Shown here piece after piece: positions 61,338 through 64,000 of a stretch of DNA of 64,000 nt. Numbering within the stretch: position 1 is the stretch's first letter; every line of letters starts with the position of its first letter. Below the pieces are notes generated by a model. It did not search any database and was not told where the DNA came from. It saw only the letters and a list, made by a program, of their open reading frames with translations. Source of the stretch: Croceivirga sp. GTDB lineage: Bacteria; Bacteroidota; Bacteroidia; Flavobacteriales; Flavobacteriaceae. A program made the position numbers and the translations under genes. Location of the stretch: contig JANQKR010000016.1 in NCBI GenBank assembly GCA_028281025.1, positions 124,001 through 188,000 on the forward strand, read 5' to 3'.

Positions 61338-64000
61338 ATGAAGTTTGCGGAATACAAAGGGTTGGACCTCCCCAGGATAGGAAATGGCATTCGCTCCTTT
61401 TGGAAGGAGAACAACATTTTTGAAAAAAGTGTTACCTCCAGGGAGGGCAAAGAAGGATATGTGTTTTATGAAGGGCCTCCTTCCGCAAACGGAATGCCGG
61501 GCATTCACCACGTAATGGCACGTACCATTAAAGATATCTTTCCCAGGTACAAAACCATGAAAGGTTTTCAGGTAAAACGCAAAGCGGGTTGGGATACCCA
61601 TGGCCTGCCCATTGAACTTGGTGTGGAAAAGGAGCTCGGTATTACCAAGGAGGACATTGGCAAAAAAATATCCGTTGAAGAGTACAACGAGGCTTGTAGA
61701 AAAGCGGTAATGCGGTACACGGATGTATGGAATGAAATGACCGAAATGGTGGGGTATTGGGTAGATATGGATGACCCCTACATTACCTATAAATCCAAAT
61801 ATATGGAGTCTGTTTGGTGGCTCCTGAAACAGATTTATGACAAAGGGTTGATTTACAAGGGCTATACCATACAGCCTTATTCGCCAAAGGCGGGTACGGG
61901 TCTAAGTTCACATGAACTGAACCAACCGGGTACCTACCAGGATGTTACGGATACTACCGTTACTGCACAGTTTAAGGCCAGGAAAGCCACACTGCCGGAT
62001 TCCTTAAAGGATATTGATGGCGAGGTGTACTTTTTGGCTTGGACGACCACTCCTTGGACACTTCCTTCAAATACAGCACTGACCGTTGGACCAAAAATTG
62101 ATTATGTGCTGGTCAAAACCTTTAACCAATACACATTTGAACCAATCCATGTGGTTTTGGCAAAAGCCCTGGTTAACAAACAATTTTCTGGAAAGTATCA
62201 TGAAACTGTTGAGGCAGGGGATTTCTTAAATTTCAAATCAGGGGACAAGAAGATTCCATTCCAAATCATATCCGAAACCAAAGGGTCCGATTTGCTGGGC
62301 ATACACTATGAACAATTGATTGATTATGTCCAACCATATGAAAACCCGGAAAATGCATTCCGTGTGATTCCCGGGGATTTTGTAACCACGGAAGATGGTA
62401 CGGGTATTGTCCATACCGCCCCAACCTTTGGCGCGGACGATGCCCTTGCGGCCAGACAAGCAAACCCACCGGTACCCCCAATGTTGGTTTTGGATGCCAA
62501 TAACAATCCTGTGCCATTGGTGGACCTCCAGGGTAGATTTCGGCCGGAGCTTATGGAATTTGGGGGCAAATACGTCAAAAATGAATATTATGACGATGGC
62601 GAAGCCCCTGAAAAGTCCGTGGATGTTGAAATTGCCATTAAACTAAAAATAGAGAACAAGGCCTTCAAAGTAGAAAAGTACCTGCACAGCTATCCCAACT
62701 GTTGGCGTACGGACAAACCTATATTATACTATCCATTGGATTCCTGGTTCATCAAAGTGACCGACATCCGTGAACGGATGTTCCAGCTTAACCAAAGCAT
62801 CAACTGGAAGCCTAAGTCCACAGGTGAAGGGCGGTTTGGAAATTGGTTGTCCAATGCCAACGACTGGAACCTTTCCCGTTCCCGCTATTGGGGTATTCCC
62901 TTACCGATATGGAGAACCGAGGATGGCAAGGAAGAAAAAATCGTGGGCTCGGTTGGGGAGCTTAAAACTGAAATGGCCAAATCCGTGGAACTGGGTTTCA
63001 TGGAAAAAGACATTTTTGCCGACTTTGTGGTGGGTGACATGAGTGAGGCCAATTACGATACCATAGACCTGCACAAGAATATTGTGGACCAAATTGTTTT
63101 GGCTTCCCCTTCCGGGAAACCTATGAGAAGGGAATCCGATCTCATTGATGTTTGGTTCGATAGTGGTTCCATGCCCTATGCACAATGGCACTACCCCTTT
63201 GAAAACAATCACCTTATCGATAATGGTGACGCCTTTCCGGCCAATTTCATAGCGGAAGGGGTGGACCAGACAAGAGGGTGGTTCTATACCTTGCATGCCA
63301 TTGCCACCATGGTGTTTGATTCCGTGGCCTATAAAAATGTAGTCTCCAATGGACTGGTCTTGGACAAGGAGGGCAAAAAAATGTCCAAACGCCTGGGCAA
63401 TGCGGTCAATCCTTTTGAGGCACTCCCGGAACATGGTGCAGATGCCATACGTTGGTATATGATTTCCAACGCCAATCCCTGGGATAACCTAAAATTTGAT
63501 ATGGATGGTGTTATGGAGGTAAAACGAAAGTTCTTCGGCACCCTTTACAATACCTATTCCTTCTTTTCCCTTTATGCGAATATTGATGGCTTTACCTATT
63601 CCGAAAAGGAAATCCCGCTACGTGACAGGCCAGAGTTGGATCAATGGATTTTATCGGAACTCAATACGCTCGTCCAACTCGTGGACAGTGCCTATGCGGA
63701 CTATGAACCTACAAAGGCCGCGCGTGCCATTTCGGACTTTGTCCAGGAAAACCTATCCAATTGGTATGTGCGTTTGAGCAGAAGACGTTTTTGGAAGGGC
63801 GATTACCAGCATGATAAAGTTTCGGCCTATCAGACCTTATATACCTGTTTGGCAACAACTTCCAAATTAATGGCCCCCATTGCCCCTTTCTTTGGGGAGC
63901 GTTTATATCTTGATTTGGATAAGGTGGCACAAAAAGATGGTTTTGAAAGTGTGCATTTGTCCACCTTCCCTTCCCATAACCCCAGTATGGTGAACCAAAA
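61338..64000 (+). CDS. ileS: Isoleucyl-tRNA synthetase, 5' part
   Basis: This class I synthetase charges tRNA-Ile. The frame is open from ATG 61338 to the window edge (about 887 codons), with the C-terminal part missing. The HIGH-type motif lies in GMPGIHHVMARTIKDIF, followed by KAGWDTHGLPIELG. The editing domain is present (WTTTPWTLPSNTALT and the THAPTFGADD-like DGTGIVHTAPTFGADD). The KMSKR motif is at residues 681-685 (KKMSKRLGN). An anticodon-binding domain follows. The TIKDIF surroundings of HIGH recall the eukaryote-like type 2 enzymes; that subtype is tentative. Confidence 0.96.
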   Translation, partial: MKFAEYKGLDLPRIGNGIRSFWKENNIFEKSVTSREGKEGYVFYEGPPSANGMPGIHHVMARTIKDIFPRYKTMKGFQVKRKAGWDTHGLPIELGVEKELGITKEDIGKKISVEEYNEACRKAVMRYTDVWNEMTEMVGYWVDMDDPYITYKSKYMESVWWLLKQIYDKGLIYKGYTIQPYSPKAGTGLSSHELNQPGTYQDVTDTTVTAQFKARKATLPDSLKDIDGEVYFLAWTTTPWTLPSNTALTVGPKIDYVLVKTFNQYTFEPIHVVLAKALVNKQFSGKYHETVEAGDFLNFKSGDKKIPFQIISETKGSDLLGIHYEQLIDYVQPYENPENAFRVIPGDFVTTEDGTGIVHTAPTFGADDALAARQANPPVPPMLVLDANNNPVPLVDLQGRFRPELMEFGGKYVKNEYYDDGEAPEKSVDVEIAIKLKIENKAFKVEKYLHSYPNCWRTDKPILYYPLDSWFIKVTDIRERMFQLNQSINWKPKSTGEGRFGNWLSNANDWNLSRSRYWGIPLPIWRTEDGKEEKIVGSVGELKTEMAKSVELGFMEKDIFADFVVGDMSEANYDTIDLHKNIVDQIVLASPSGKPMRRESDLIDVWFDSGSMPYAQWHYPFENNHLIDNGDAFPANFIAEGVDQTRGWFYTLHAIATMVFDSVAYKNVVSNGLVLDKEGKKMSKRLGNAVNPFEALPEHGADAIRWYMISNANPWDNLKFDMDGVMEVKRKFFGTLYNTYSFFSLYANIDGFTYSEKEIPLRDRPELDQWILSELNTLVQLVDSAYADYEPTKAARAISDFVQENLSNWYVRLSRRRFWKGDYQHDKVSAYQTLYTCLATTSKLMAPIAPFFGERLYLDLDKVAQKDGFESVHLSTFPSHNPSMVNQ

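Noticed and set aside
62901-63434. 177-residue minus-strand ORF inside ileS
   Set aside because: Antisense to conserved catalytic regions of ileS; no motif.

Overview
The window looks like chromosomal DNA of a marine-type member of the Flavobacteriaceae (Bacteroidota). This rests on several features: TonB-dependent receptors; a Bacteroidota-style promoter motif (TTG, then TAnnTTTG) instead of strong Shine-Dalgarno sites; DUF5689, Big_5 and FG-GAP lipoproteins; a GH26/GH130 mannan cluster; core genes (radA, glyS, comF-like, gdhA, recO, ileS) with family-typical sequences; and copies of an inverted repeat of a type I recall from this family. Base composition is fairly even, with G+C in the low to mid forties by eye. 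I see no rRNA, tRNA, CRISPR array, insertion sequence or prophage. The window is cut inside an esterase-like gene at the left edge and inside ileS at the right edge.

Layout. 1-6.2 kb: esterase 3' end, radA, an operon of a retropepsin-like protease and a triple CBM48 protein, a Tas-like aldo/keto reductase, exonuclease III and a small membrane protein. 6.2-11.3 kb: a GH3 glycosidase divergent from an NrtR-type Nudix regulator, with two matched operator-like sites between them, then a TonB receptor. 11.4-15.5 kb: a kinase/PLP-lyase fusion, a vanadium haloperoxidase-like lipoprotein and a VOC protein. 15.5-22.4 kb: an inverted repeat and a strong terminator, katG, a GT39-like membrane protein, an S41 peptidase and a beta-lactamase-fold hydrolase. 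22.4-31.0 kb: a nucleoside/ribose locus. A GRP-family transporter and ribokinase lie divergent from a LacI regulator, two exported FG-GAP proteins and two exported nucleoside hydrolases, with a perfect 20 bp palindrome between the arms. 31.2-37.2 kb: a mannan locus with an AraC regulator divergent from GH26, a GPH transporter, GH130 and a 2-epimerase. 37.2-39.5 kb: a loose patch of small genes with a second inverted repeat. 39.5-49.8 kb: glyS, a coiled-coil membrane protein, a ComF-like protein, surface lipoproteins, an ankyrin/Nudix/amidase operon, a YheT-like hydrolase and a nitronate monooxygenase. 49.9-55.2 kb: a thioesterase, DUF763, and an ArsR-led minus-strand run divergent from a DinB-like gene across an inverted repeat. 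55.3-64 kb: a cystathionine gamma-synthase-type enzyme, gdhA, recO, a heme-type TonB receptor and ileS.

How the genes work together. The nucleoside locus reads as a complete route: nucleosides are split outside the cytoplasm, ribose is imported and then phosphorylated. The two FG-GAP proteins are the unexplained parts. The mannan locus matches the known route of mannanase, mannobiose import, epimerisation to mannosylglucose and phosphorolysis. Four divergent regulator/target pairs (NrtR-type, LacI, AraC, ArsR) each have a symmetric or paired sequence in the shared promoter region. The best candidates for undescribed biology are the FG-GAP/nucleosidase locus, the triple CBM48 protein coupled to an aspartic protease, and the kinase-aminotransferase fusion.
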